Shown here: one piece after another, positions 1-10,672 of the stretch
Layout of the letters: every line of letters begins with the position of its first letter
How positions within the stretch are numbered: position 1 is the first letter of the stretch
DNA from: Rhodocollybia butyracea
Lineage: Eukaryota > Basidiomycota > Agaricomycetes > Agaricales > Omphalotaceae
Reading direction: 5' to 3'
DNA: 64,000 bases
Assembly: GCA_015501585.1 (NCBI GenBank)
Contig: JADNRY010000069.1
Location: 124,001-188,000, forward strand
Program-made: the position numbers and the translations under genes
Notes under the pieces: model-generated
Database searches by the model: none
Told to the model about the DNA's origin: nothing
What the model saw: the letters and a program-made list of their open reading frames with translations, nothing else

Positions 1-647
1 ACTTGTTTCATTGGGTCGCGGGTGTGTTCAACTAAGGTGGATACCTGATTTCATGATGTGTTTATGATACCGCCAGGCTGGTGGGATGAGAAGATAAAGA
101 ATGAGGTATGGGAAGATGTCAAGAACTGGATGATGGAATTTCGAGAACGACGAGCGGTACAATAGTAGGGACGGTGCACTGGCCGAGGCCTTTACTAGAA
201 GAACTTAACTTACATTCACGAGTAATACTATAGAGTACCACCATGAGGGGAACGCACTTTCGATCGAATGGGCCTGCAGAGCGGTTGACTAGGAAATTCG
301 GAAAGCTCGCCGAGTGTGCTATTAGTGCAGTATGACTGCGAACTCCGTAGCAGGATGAGGCAGGATCTTTGAACAGCACGATCCACTAAGGTCGGAATTG
401 GTTTCAGTGGGTCTGAAGTTGAGACCTGATACGGTCCATGCGAAGAAAGAAAGCGACTTGGTATGGAGGATGCTAAGTTGGACGATGGAACTTCGAGAAT
501 GACAACGTAACCAAGCTTTCCATACTACAGGAGCGGGACATGTACAAGGGTGGCAGAATAGATGAACAAAATAAACAGAGTAGAGAGTTTATGATAAAAA
601 CTAGGAGCGAGCAAAGCCCCATTGACTATTGTTTCAATCTCGTTCAT
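1..647. other. Intergenic, 3' flank of laccase
   Basis: No reading frame here resembles a protein and none has plausible exon structure. The stretch lies downstream of the laccase stop codon, so it should hold that gene's 3' UTR and polyadenylation region. No repeat or transposon end was noticed. Confidence 0.5.
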
Positions 648-3480
648 TCAAAGCTGAGTAGGTTTCAGCGCATCATATATCGGGCAAAGAGCTTTCCATT
701 CGGCTGCAAGTATTGAGTCAATACTGAGATGAAGTCGTCTAGAGGGATATCGTACCTGGAACCGGGTCGTTGAGCCTGACATCATCTGTGTCTTCCGCCA
801 TGACTACAGCAAGTCCACTGAGGAATAAGAAAGATTCAGGTGAGTTCACTCTCCATGTATACACATAAATCCGACTTACGCGGCAAGATGGAAGTCAATA
901 TGACTTGAGAAAGTTCCGGTAAATCAACTGAAGTCATAGGGGAGAAAACAAATATCGCACCAATGCAAAAACCAAGGGCCAGGGTTGTCAGTCACGAATC
1001 GGATCGTAGTCGTGTTTCCCGCGACTACAGGGGTAGTGTCTCGTTGGACCTGATAGATAGAGTAAGACGAAAGGATAGCCCATTAATGAATACGACATAC
1101 AGGATTTTGGAAATTGAAGACCTCGGAGTCAAAGGCTTTGACAACACTGAAAGTGTGCTGGTTATCAAAATGGACACATCAGTTGATGAAAACTGAAATC
1201 GATACAAAACATACACCATGTAGCTGATTAGTATTCAATCAAAGTCAGGAAACACGCATTGAGCGAGGTGGGTGAAAACATGGTTGTGGCGAAGCGGTGA
1301 ATGGATTTGAAGCAGTAGCGGGGTGATATGGTATTTTTGAGGTTGAGGAGAAGCAAGTCGACGAAGACATTTAAGGAGCAAAATTGAAAGTTAGAGAGGA
1401 TAATAGACGACAGCTACTGGATTGATTACATGAAATGGATGAGGACCTGGGAAACTTTATCAGCATGTATATTCGAGATTCTTGGACGAGACTAACTCCC
1501 AACTGCAGTAGATGAACCAATCAAATTGATCTCGATTGTTTTATTGATAGGCAAACCGTAAACACTTCCAGCCGGGAGAAGGTGCTGCGCTTTTTGAGTA
1601 CCTGACAGTATCTGCAGAAGGACTGGGACACTGGGGGAGACAAATGAAACATTATTGATTGTGAAACCCGGCGGTGTAAACCCTATGTTCATGTAAATGT
1701 ATCAGTTAATCAGTTCTTCACCTGGGTACGAGCGTACCTATGGTCATGTTAATGACTTTATCGGCTCCGCCCGGGAAAGGCTTCCCAGGCGCCCGAGGGT
1801 TCTGCAGCGGATGAATTATTTTATCACTGGCGACAACCGCGAAGGTAGAAGGCGGTGACGTTGTGGGATCGGTGTTATGAGCACCTACGAATTTAGATCA
1901 GAATAAAAACACAAACAGCTAAAAGCGGTACAAGACCAAATTCACCTTTATACCGGAGAATAGCAGAATTGATTCCATTCGCAAACGAGTCGTTGGGAGG
2001 AGTACCTGCAAGAGGAGTATTGGGAACAGAACGGATCCAGTAGTTGCCAACAGGCTGATTAGCGTTGAGAACAAAGCTGTATCTTTGCGCCGCGTATATT
2101 TGGATTTGGTTCACAGTAACGGGGACCGTACTGACTCCGTCTGCTTCAATTACTAGAAAAAGGTTGTTCTCTTCGCCTGCTACGTCTATACTTGACTGAG
2201 GCACTTACTTGTCAAGTTCGGGTGGCCATCAATACTAAGCAAGGAGAAATCGGGTCAGGTTACATTGCATTAAAGAAACAGAAGAATTAATTGAGGACCT
2301 GAAAAGATAATTGGGGTCGCATGATGTGGAGATAAGCCGGAATCTGTATCGTTTACCGTGCTGTACATTGATTACGGCAAGTCCCGCGTCGGGCTGAGGA
2401 GAGCACACCTATTAGCTTGAGGTTCCAAAAATGCCAAGCGAGACAATACTTACTCCTCCAGGATACCTCCCATGGCCATTGATTAACGTGGCGTTCGAAA
2501 TTGCAGCACCGTGTGCGAGCACTTGTAGAGCAAAGACATGATACCTGCGCGTACAGTCAGTGAAACTAATATTCCAAGAGCAAAAAGAATTCACGCACCA
2601 ATCGGCAAGCGTGATGACGGTAGTTTCTTCGATAGGAAATCAACCTTCGTCTTGTTATAGTGTAATGGTCACACGCACCATCGTCAATATCGTACAAATA
2701 AGCTTGTGGGTCCCGAGGATCGTAGATGACGAGTGCACCGCGAAGGCCGTCACAGTACTGTACGCCTAGGGTGAGGAATATTCAGTAAGTAAAGGACCGT
2801 ACCCAAACAGTCATTGACCGACCGAGATGGGAATGATACCTAGTCTCGTCAGTTAAACTTCAGCCTTGTTGACGATTTACTTACCAGAAAGTCCCTGCTT
2901 GATCAGGAACTGCGAAATCGTAGAGATACGAGTGATTCGAAGCTATAGGACACTGAGTAACAAAGCTATGCAAGACGTTAGAGCACTTTCTCGGAACTGA
3001 TCAAGTATGTGGACCTTGGGCCGTCTTGGTAGTTGGTATGCTTCTGGAGCAGTCCATGCCAATGCTTAATAAAACTATTAGAGATAAATCGAAGAGGACA
3101 GCATATCAAGACTTACAATGCTGGTGGTTTGATTCATGCTCAATTGGTTCAGAGTATTGATTACCTTGAGGTTGAAGTGGTCCCCCTAGTAAGGTTTTGG
3201 TTAGGAGGACTCAGGAGCGAATATGTAACGCTTACCTTGTTGCCTATGATAAGGGGGCCGGGGAAATTCGCAGAATTAGGAGTCACACCAGCTAGAACAG
3301 TTCTGATAGTAGTCGCTCATTAGCATATTGTCTTCTGTAGATGAAGGACGCATACGGTCGTTCAAAGCCATCTGGAGAGAGCTGTTTATTAACGATATGC
3401 AGGTTACCGTTGTTGCGTATTACATCAAGACCATGAACGTAGATCAAGTGTATTGCGAGGGAGAGCAAGGAAAAGCGCAT
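648..3480 (-). CDS. lcc: Laccase (secreted multicopper oxidase), 21 exons
   Basis: Laccase oxidises phenols and reduces O2 to water outside the cell. Twenty-one exons whose phases all agree give 529 residues, a normal length: 3480-3356, 3302-3236, 3185-3117, 3064-3015, 2965-2885, 2839-2823, 2765-2679, 2626-2599, 2544-2454, 2393-2299, 2234-2209, 2152-1946, 1884-1738, 1682-1497, 1446-1430, 1223-1215, 1157-1101, 1049-961, 903-880, 817-756, 703-648. The ATG at 3480 follows a TTCACC context and opens a signal peptide ([17 protein letters not shown]). All copper motifs are present: HWHG at the start of exon 4, WYHSHLG across exons 5-7, HPFHLHGHTF across exons 15-17, and [13 protein letters not shown] across exons 18-20. 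The axial type-1 copper position is Leu. Exons of 9, 17 and 17 nt carry or flank copper ligands, so simple ORF calling makes the gene look broken. It appears intact. It is divergent from the BI-1 family gene. Confidence 0.95.
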
Positions 3481-4622
3481 GGTGAATACACAAGAAGGAT
3501 GAGACGAGAGAGCCCGAATGCAGAGAATGGCCCATCGTACATCTCATTTATGCTATCGCTCATTCACCGTAAACCCCGGAGGGATCACCATATTCCATTC
3601 GTCTGAATATCATAAATGAGGAACTTGTGCGGTATTGCCGAGAGGATGGCTGTCGAACGGAGCTGGCAAAATACCACGAATGAATGTAATGGATGTATTA
3701 TTGGCTTGTTTCGTCGGAGCGTATATGGACATTGTACTTGCCAAGCTGCCTATAAGCATGGGGATTCGTTAAAACTTAATCTGTATCCAGTTGTTGAACA
3801 GTTTGCTGTCGTTCCACTGATTTGCTTACCATTGAGGTAGTGGAGCACCTGAGCACTTGGGCACCCAAACGGACAATCCAACCATTTATTAGAGTGTGTG
3901 TAGAAACAACGAAAGATCGGGTCCGGAGAAAAACGAATAGTGACTCGAACAGATCCCGTGGATACACATCGCAGGCTGCACAGTACTATGTACCTCCTAC
4001 TAGCCCCATCCAAGACGAGTTGCTGTAACCATGTTTCGCGTCAACCATATCTTCTCAGAAGTCGGAACCAGTATAGGTAGACCTCCTATGTAATCTAAAG
4101 ACAAAGGATCAAGGGTTACAGGTCAGATACTAGCTGTGAAACAATAAGGAGCAACTCACCTTCGAGCCATAGCCTTTGACACAGTCGATTCTTCCAAGAC
4201 TATATTAAGAAACGCCACCTCTGGTGTCGTGCACTGTTCGTGCAATATTCGGCACCTGAACCATTGCTATTAATCCTGGGGGATACACATGTGGACGCCC
4301 GAGGAAAGTAAGTTAGCATCAGCCAGAACGTTTGATTTGCAAGACTGGCAACTGGCAGTTGTGTCTACTGATGATCACATTGAGGTGGCTCGCCAAGAAG
4401 ATAAGGCAAACTGCCTATTCTAAGCTGTAGCAAAAGAGACAGTCATAACTAGAACGGAGTATCGAGCGGTTGGACAATGAGTTCAGTAGTCAAGCGGTGG
4501 GGTAAAGCCTAAGGACGGTACACACCTTTTCTGTGCTCTCCGCAGTATATACGGTGCCGTGACTTCATTCGCACGCAGTGACGCAGCCATTAGTCACTCT
4601 GGTCACTTAACTTTCAACTATC
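3481..4622. promoter_or_regulatory. Divergent intergenic region between laccase and BI-1 genes
   Basis: About 1.1 kb separates the two divergent start codons, so it must contain both promoters. Several frames stay open for 60-90 codons but look like chance ORFs, with no family resemblance or splice logic. No clear TATA box was found for laccase. An AT-rich TATATA lies near 4546, about 75 bases before the BI-1 start. Confidence 0.4.
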
Positions 4623-5921
4623 ATGAGCCAATATCCTGTACCCCCGCCGTCTTATGGCTCTGCGCCTTCGCCAAAGCAGAGCAACAGCAGAGACGAATCT
4701 AGAGACCCATTGTTAGGAAGCTCCAGTGGACAAGCTTTCTTTGACCAGCCTGAGGCCGGTGACATTCCTGACGATTTCAAGGCAAGTTTACTGCAATTAA
4801 AGCTTTTCCTTGAAGCTCATATAAACCTGTTGTCTAGTATGGGACAACAGTTTCAGAGAGTTCTCCGGAGATTCGACAGGCTTTTGTTCGAAAAGTGTAT
4901 ACTATCCTTTGTGAGTTTGCATCGTTTTCTCCCTCTTGTCATTTGTAATAACACTGCATGCAGTCTGTCAAATTGTAGGACGTTTCCCATGACTTATCTA
5001 ATGGAACTTAAGCTTTTCGCAGCTCGCTACCTGTATCGTTGCTGGAGGGATCTCGCACTCCCCGGATGCTATTGGTTGGGTCCTCAATCAGTGCGTTTCT
5101 TTTACATCGATTGCTATCCGTATATTCACAGTTCTCTTTTAGCACCTGGTCATTCTATGTGCCTCTTTTTGGAACTCTCGTCAACCTTGGTCTTCTGTAC
5201 TGGAAGCGTCATGATCATCCATTGAACTTTGTGCTACTGTCAACATTCACTCTCTTGGAAGCCTTCACGCTTGGTGTTACCGTAGCTTTCTTTGGCACCC
5301 AGATTGTTCTCCAAGCTCTGTATGCATTGTCCAATGATATCTCTCCCCTCTTATGTCTTACAACGATTACAGCCTCATCACTCTCGGCGTTTTCCTCGGT
5401 CTTACACTGTTCACTTTACAGTCAAAGGTGTGTGTCTATTCAAGAAAGATGTTCACTCTGTCTAACATGCATTACTAGTACGACTTCGAAGGTCTTGGGC
5501 CATGGCTGTTCGGAGGATTGGTTGCGCTAAGTGTGTATATTTTCTGTGTCTTGCTTATCAACCACTTGCTCACTTTTCGCAGTGATGACTGGTATTGTCG
5601 GGATGATAATACCTTTCGGTAAAACGATGGATCTCGTCTACGCTTGTGGAGGTTGCCTCATTTTTAGCGGCTACATCGTCTACGACACATTTTTGATTAA
5701 TGCCAAGTTGTCCCCCGATGAGTTTATTATGGGTGCTATAAGCCTCTACCTTGAGTACGCGTTCTTGTATTTTGTTTCATCCTGCATACTGACTGTCATC
5801 TGTTTTCCTAGTTTTATCAATCTCTGTAAGTTCGATTTACTGGCCCATGTTAATATAATCTCACAATTATTTGACAGTCCTCAGCATCCTTCGTCTTCTT
5901 AACAACATTCAGGAACGCTAA
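4623..5921 (+). CDS. Bax inhibitor-1 / TMBI (lifeguard) family membrane protein
   Basis: A multi-pass ER or vacuolar membrane protein of the BI-1 family (yeast Bxi1), linked to calcium leak and cell-death control. Ten exons with consistent phases give 274 residues: 4623-4781, 4838-4910, 4964-4974, 5023-5090, 5143-5319, 5373-5427, 5479-5530, 5583-5754, 5812-5825, 5878-5921. The N-terminus is Pro/Ser-rich and cytosolic. The family signature VSESSPEIRQAFVRKVYTIL follows, then about seven hydrophobic segments including VPLFGTLVNLGLLYW, FTLLEAFTLGV and YIVYDTFLI, and a C-terminal ISLYLDFINLF. Exons 3 and 9 are only 11 and 14 nt. Intron 1 starts with GC (gcaagt) rather than GT. All parts of the family are present, so the gene looks functional. 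Confidence 0.93.
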
Positions 5922-6247
5922 AGAAGAAATCATCTCTCTATGATTTTCTTTATCAATTTTCTTGCGGATCTCACCCCGATATACTTGTATGAATTCTCTT
6001 CTGGAACTTTCCTACAAACCACTACGTAGTTCTCCACTATTCAGTATGCACTGACGATCTATATTGATAGATCTGCTATAGTGTATCAAATATCGTTCAG
6101 GCTAAGAATCGAATAGTGTGTACAGTTTAAGGTTGAAGTCTAAAGCATAAAGCTATCCGATAAAATCCATATATCCATTCGAGAAAAAAATCAACAGGTA
6201 CATATCGTAGCCATTTAAGAGGGCTGTTGATATATGAGAATGGATTA
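5922..6247. other. Short convergent intergenic region
   Basis: AT-rich spacer between the stop codons of the BI-1 gene (plus) and the alpha/beta hydrolase (minus). It should hold both 3' UTRs. No further gene is visible. The last hydrolase exon might splice onward into this stretch, because a GTGAGT follows its final coding residues. Confidence 0.5.
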
Positions 6248-7579
6248 CTAGCATTTGTGATAAAGAAAACTCACGTATGAAACCAAAAACTCATCGTCAG
6301 AATCATCAAGGCCCTCTGGGTCCCATCCATTCGATCGTAGCAGTGCATCCCAAGGAGATAAGACTATTCCTGATACGGGTGGTGGACGTCGGTTGTCATT
6401 TTGCATAATAAAATCATGAAGAACAGGATCAATCCTTCGTTCTTACAGTCAGTGTTTATGCTCAAGGAATATCAAGTATCGGACACTCACTCGCTGGCAT
6501 GATCGCAAGGTATGAAATGCGGTGCATCTGGAATGACCAACAGCGAAGCTTCTACCCCTGCATCTTCTAGTCGCTCCAAGAAATCATCGGTGTAATCTTG
6601 AGGATACGCCACATCATTGGTACCATATACAAGCTTCACGGGACACCGCAGACGCGAAAGCGCAGCCTTAGACTGCCCCTTCCGGCCCAGCAAAAATTCT
6701 AGGGTAGCAACGCGATAGTTGTGCAGCCCATGGTAGCCCCAGTGCTTTTGACACAGCGGGAAGGTCGCATTGAACATGCTGCAATGGGTAAGGCTCAAGG
6801 AACCCGGGAAAGGAAAATGATCATACGACGTACGCTTGTGCCAAATTGGTCATATTGTTACTGAACATGAACTGCGAAAAGCCATAGCCCCCTTCCATCA
6901 TGCGCTCCATATCTAATTTATCTGGGCTAGGGAAAGCCGATGTCCAACATTCATAAACCTGCCGGTGTCCTTCGCAGACGTCTGGAGGCTTTAAAGTAAA
7001 ACAAAATGTTTTGGTTGAGGATCCTGGCAATTTTTCACAAATCGTAGAAGACGTACTTCTGGCAAACAGGTTTGGGACATGAGGAATAGAGACAGGACCC
7101 GATTAGGTTGAGAAACCGCAATCTGCAGAGCGATAGGACTACCGTAGTCTATTGCAACGATATGGCATGCTGGTAGACTTAGCGCATCCTACATGGGAGT
7201 TATTTGTGAGCTGAAGGTAAGATCGTAAAGCATACCATAAATGCTAACGCGTCTACTGCAGCTTCCTTTACGCTATAACCTTCCGGCAAGTCGTCAGACT
7301 CTGTGAGCCCATGCGAGCGCATGTCGAACACGACAAGGTTGAATTTTCGAAGTAAGGGGTCTGCGAATTGGGCTATAGAGATTTGTGGTCAGGGATAACG
7401 TACAGAGCGATTACGACGAAGCACTTGCAATGGAATACATGTGGGAAGGCAAGCGAATGGAACCAAAGTACGACAGGAAGACTAGGGTCTATTCTATCTG
7501 TCGAATCACGGTTGGGAGTGCTGATGGTGTAGTTGTACTTGGTTTTGCCAGTGTTGGTTCTGACTTGGAGGGAAGGCAT
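6248..7579 (-). CDS. Alpha/beta-fold hydrolase
   Basis: An alpha/beta hydrolase of the epoxide-hydrolase-like type; the substrate cannot be told. The ATG at 7579 starts MPSLQVRTNTG, and an oxyanion-type segment LPVVLWFHS follows. A GC-AG intron at 7428 joins to QFADPLLRKFNLVVFDMRSHG. The nucleophile elbow reads HIVAIDYGSPIAL (about 7175-7140), placing Asp where serine hydrolases have Ser, as in GHDWG epoxide hydrolases. The acid residue is in YGTNDVAYP and the catalytic His in IPDAPHF (about 6520). At least five introns are needed. The 3' end at 6248 is the first in-frame stop, but a GTGAGT just before it makes an extra exon possible. It is convergent with the BI-1 gene, and no functional link is implied. 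Confidence 0.82.
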
Positions 7580-8424
7580 CTATGCAGCACGAAGGATGTA
7601 AAAGTGGTAGAAGGAAAAAGAAAGACAAAAACCCTCGGCAAACATTTCTGAATATTCTGACAGAAAAGGGTTGGTGAAATGCATATATCAACACGCGCGG
7701 CGACATTGAATTCCGACGTTCTAGTGCCTTATTTTCGCGCTAAGAGATATATGTTGTAGGTGAAAAATAATCCTTGATCATCTACTACTTCTGGACGCAG
7801 GATATAACTAATACTTATACGCAGGATATACTAATGCTTATCGATGTTGAACGTTGAAACGTTGAGGCCTGAAGCCGAGAGTGGGGGGAAGTAGTACTAT
7901 GAGGGCAGGCGAAGGCCTGATCCGAAACTTGAACTTTTTGAGCACATGAGGGATATTCATATGAGGGAAATAATCAAAATGGGGGACGAACTGGATCAGA
8001 AGCTCCGACAAAACGCTTTTCCGCAGCCGTGATGCCGCTGAGCGCTTCTCGAAAGTCAAAGCTCGAGCATCCTTACCGTTTTCGGTCATGTCATGACTAA
8101 TAAACGTAGCCAAATCACTGACTTGGTTGTTTCTGTCAACCATGCGTGCCGCGATTTCAGGCCCAGGACTGCGACTGACTGCGAGTATCCCTGAGGCCTG
8201 AGTACCTCTGATGAGTACTTATCCCTGCCTCAGTGCACAGGCTTCAAAGTTCAAACCTCTTCAAACTCGTTGTACAGTTTGCTATGTATAATACAAAAGG
8301 CTACGCAGATATCCAGATGTCCGGCGCAGGCAGTTTCAACTTTCGTCGATGACTATACTGCCAGCCGAGTGGGCAGCGCTCTCAAAGCAAAATTCAACGA
8401 AGCATGTAGGTTTATCATCCCGCT
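7580..8424. other. Intergenic, no supported gene
   Basis: Upstream region of the alpha/beta hydrolase, so its promoter should lie just right of 7579. One 101-codon frame on the minus strand (7838-8143) starts with ATG but shows no motif, splice structure or recognisable family. I do not call it a gene. Confidence 0.4.
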
Positions 8425-8625
8425 CCTGAACCCTCCACCTGTACCTTTCTGGTTCAGCCATGAGGTCGACAAGAACACAGGTGTTCCTTATCCTCTGCCA
8501 TTTCTTAATTGTCTCCTTTAGAACCTAGTCTCCTGGAACTGGACATTCTTTCTTACATGGATAATGCAGCTTACATGCAGACACTCTAGCGACTTTGGCT
8601 CAGGTGGTAGCCGCCCTTCGTGTTG
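8425..8625 (-). pseudogene. Decayed copy of the 10232-10672 hypothetical protein
   Basis: Nucleotide similarity is plain by eye between about 8425-8625 and 10323-10510, including ttagaacc(c/t)agtctcctgga. On the minus strand it translates to CHYPCKKECPVPGD, then a stop codon where the other copy has Trp, then VLKETIKK, matching CHYPCRKECSVPGDWVLKERIK in the open copy. The stop and the loss of flanking homology mark this as a fragment. The two copies are about 1.9 kb apart in the same orientation. Confidence 0.6.
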
Positions 8626-9819
8626 CCGACGTCAGATAATGCCAGCCCTTGTCAGGCACCGCTCAGATAGCAAATATTATATAGATACACATAATATAAG
8701 TCAACAAAATCTAACAAAATAACACTGCAGTTGAACGACTGACCTTGTTAAATATATTATGATACCCCGGTACCTCCGGGCCATATTCTGGCTTCGCCTG
8801 AGTTACATCTTGGCCATTGGGTGCTGGCACCGTGAGACTGAGTAATTTTGTATATTATTAGTAACGTTGGCCTGCCAAGACGTCTTCGCTGCTGCCTGTA
8901 GCATTTGGCCGGAGTTCCTCCTGCTCCTGCTCCAGTTACTCTAGTTCCTTCTGTTCCTGCACCTCCTGCACCTCCTGCACAGCCTTCTGCTCCTTCCCGG
9001 GGCTCCTCTCCTGCACCATTGAAATGATCTAGTCCCCCAAGACCTCTAGGACCACCTCTAGTTCCTCTTGCACCTCGGCCCCACAAGTACACACCCCTAC
9101 ACTGGTTGTTCGAATTGATCCCTTCCAATCAGTGTACACCATTCCTTTAAATGTCGTAGCTTTAAATGATCTATTGTGCTTGGATCTGCAACGGTCCCTT
9201 TTTATGCTAAAGCTTGGCTCTACAGGTTCAATGTTCCTTAAGTCGTAGGGCATGCCTTATGGAGCAAGATACGAGTTTCCACGCAGGGCCTGCCGTATCC
9301 TAGGGGACTCGTATGATCTGGCGAAATGGTCATTGCCAAACCTTTAATTTCTGTAGACGAATGTCTACGAATGTTCGATGTAGACTTATCTCCATATATC
9401 CAAAATCTTTCCAAATCTATCGATAGCTGTGTTGCATTGATTACTTTGCTTCTAGGGCTTTGCCTGGGCTTCATCTACAGACGATTGCGCTTTACGTCCA
9501 TAAGCCAGATTTTGGAGGATCATGATGCTGACCCTAACAGTTAACTTCAGCAACAATGATATGTCGAGTCAGGGGCAAAAGCGAGCACGCACTTCAAGTG
9601 CCTAGTAAAGTACCTCAGTTGCGTCTGTACCATCCTCGTTTGCTACGGTAAAGATTTAAACAAATAATTCTTAACCCGGGTCATATATAAGGGGCTGCCA
9701 TAGTCTCATGAACAAGCATGGGCTTCAAAAAATAGGAACTAAAAGAAAAAAGATCAAGTAATTCAAGCCCGCATATTGGTTAGCAGAAAGTTTTACATTA
9801 TAGATAGGCTTTATCAATA
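8626..9819. other. Intergenic with low-complexity tract and a small membrane ORF
   Basis: Bases 8930-9015 are a CCTGCT/CCTGCA-rich low-complexity tract, giving a Gly/Ala-rich frame on one strand and a Pro/Ala-rich frame on the other. Neither is convincing as a gene. A 72-codon plus-strand frame (9326-9544) holds one hydrophobic segment (CVALITLLLGLCLGFIYRR) followed by basic residues, so it could be the last exon of a small membrane protein, but no upstream exons could be tied to it. Confidence 0.35.
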
Positions 9820-10169
9820 GGGCGTTTCACGACGAACTTAAGAGCCTTTTTTCATGCTTTTTTGAGCTCTTTTTTGGAGCTTTTTTTTTCAGTTGGTTTT
9901 TCAATCTCCGATGCGATGCGATCACCGGCAACACTGCTAAGCGAAAAAAGGACTTGAAAAAGGCTCAGAAAAGGTGCAGAAAAGGCTCGATGGCCTTTTC
10001 TGCACCTTTTCTGAGCGTTTTCGCGCCTTTTTTCATGCTCTTTTTTGATGTGTCTGCTTGGTCATCCGTTTCGGCAATCTCGGCTGTTGAAATTGCCCTT
10101 CAAAAAAGAAGCCAAAAAAGACACCGAAAAAGAATCGAAAAAGGCTTTTCAAGCCGTCGTGAAACGCCC
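9820..10169. mobile_element. 350-bp MITE with TA target duplication
   Basis: Terminal inverted repeats GGGCGTTTCACGAC and GTCGTGAAACGCCC bound the element, which is flanked by TA (9818-9819 and 10170-10171). This is the target duplication of Tc1/mariner-type elements. The interior is rich in A and T runs and contains a perfect 24-bp inverted repeat (9963-9986 with 9993-10016) around a 6-nt loop. No transposase is encoded, so it is non-autonomous. It lies between the two copies of the small conserved hypothetical. Confidence 0.8.
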
Positions 10170-10231
10170 TAATGACCATATTAGTCCGCATAGTTAGTGA
10201 AACGTTAATAGCGATCAGTATCTTTAGGCGA

Positions 10232-10672
10232 CTAAGGGCAGTAAACTCTTGGAGATAGTAATTTAAGGATATGGCCATAGCCCAATTTCGTCACAGCGCG
10301 TTCATTAATCGAATCATCGCGGTCCTGTGAGCCTCTCCACCCGTACTTTTCTCGTTCAGCCGCGTAGTCGACGAGAGCGCAGGTGGGTAATATAGTATTC
10401 TCCCGTTCCTTAATTCTCTCCTTTAGAACCCAGTCTCCTGGAACTGAACATTCTTTCCTACACGGATAATGCAAACACCTTACTTTGGGTTCAGGCGGTG
10501 ACGGCCCTTTTATCCACACAAAGTGCTCCTCCCGCGTCTTTCCATCTTCCAACTGAATCATCCTTGACTGGACACCACAGCCACATAGTTTTGGGCCGAG
10601 ATGGTGTAGCTCGGAATCACAAGGATCCCTAGGAGTTTCGACAAGATACAACGGGAGACCATGAGCGTCCAT
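10232..10672 (-). CDS. Conserved hypothetical Cys-containing protein
   Basis: An open frame of 146 codons. The family is not recognised. It contains GPKLCGCGVQSR, a charged middle, CLHYPCRKECSVPGDW and a basic C-terminus, and the Cys/His spacing could bind a metal. A second, decayed copy at 8425-8625 keeps the CxYPCxKEC segment, which argues that the sequence was once a real protein. The true start is uncertain: the minus strand upstream (10782-10680) stays open in another frame and has a possible acceptor (ctacag) just before 10680. It may belong to a mobile or multicopy family. Confidence 0.45.
   Translation of the reverse strand: MDAHGLPLYLVETPRDPCDSELHHLGPKLCGCGVQSRMIQLEDGKTREEHFVWIKGPSPPEPKVRCLHYPCRKECSVPGDWVLKERIKERENTILPTCALVDYAAEREKYGWRGSQDRDDSINERAVTKLGYGHILKLLSPRVYCP

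Noticed and set aside
2765..2890. Laccase first looked broken, because the HSH copper motif seemed lost next to TACTGT
   Set aside because: A 17-nt exon (2839-2823) supplies WYHSHLG and all phases then agree, so the gene is intact.
7838..8143. 101-codon minus-strand ORF
   Set aside because: No motif, repeat copy or splice context.
9090..9120. B-box-like GTTCGAATTGATCCC as a tRNA gene
   Set aside because: No A box or cloverleaf could be drawn around it.
8757..9128. Gly/Ala-rich collagen-like ORF on the minus strand
   Set aside because: Low-complexity CCTGCT/CCTGCA tract; no start context, splice sites or family.
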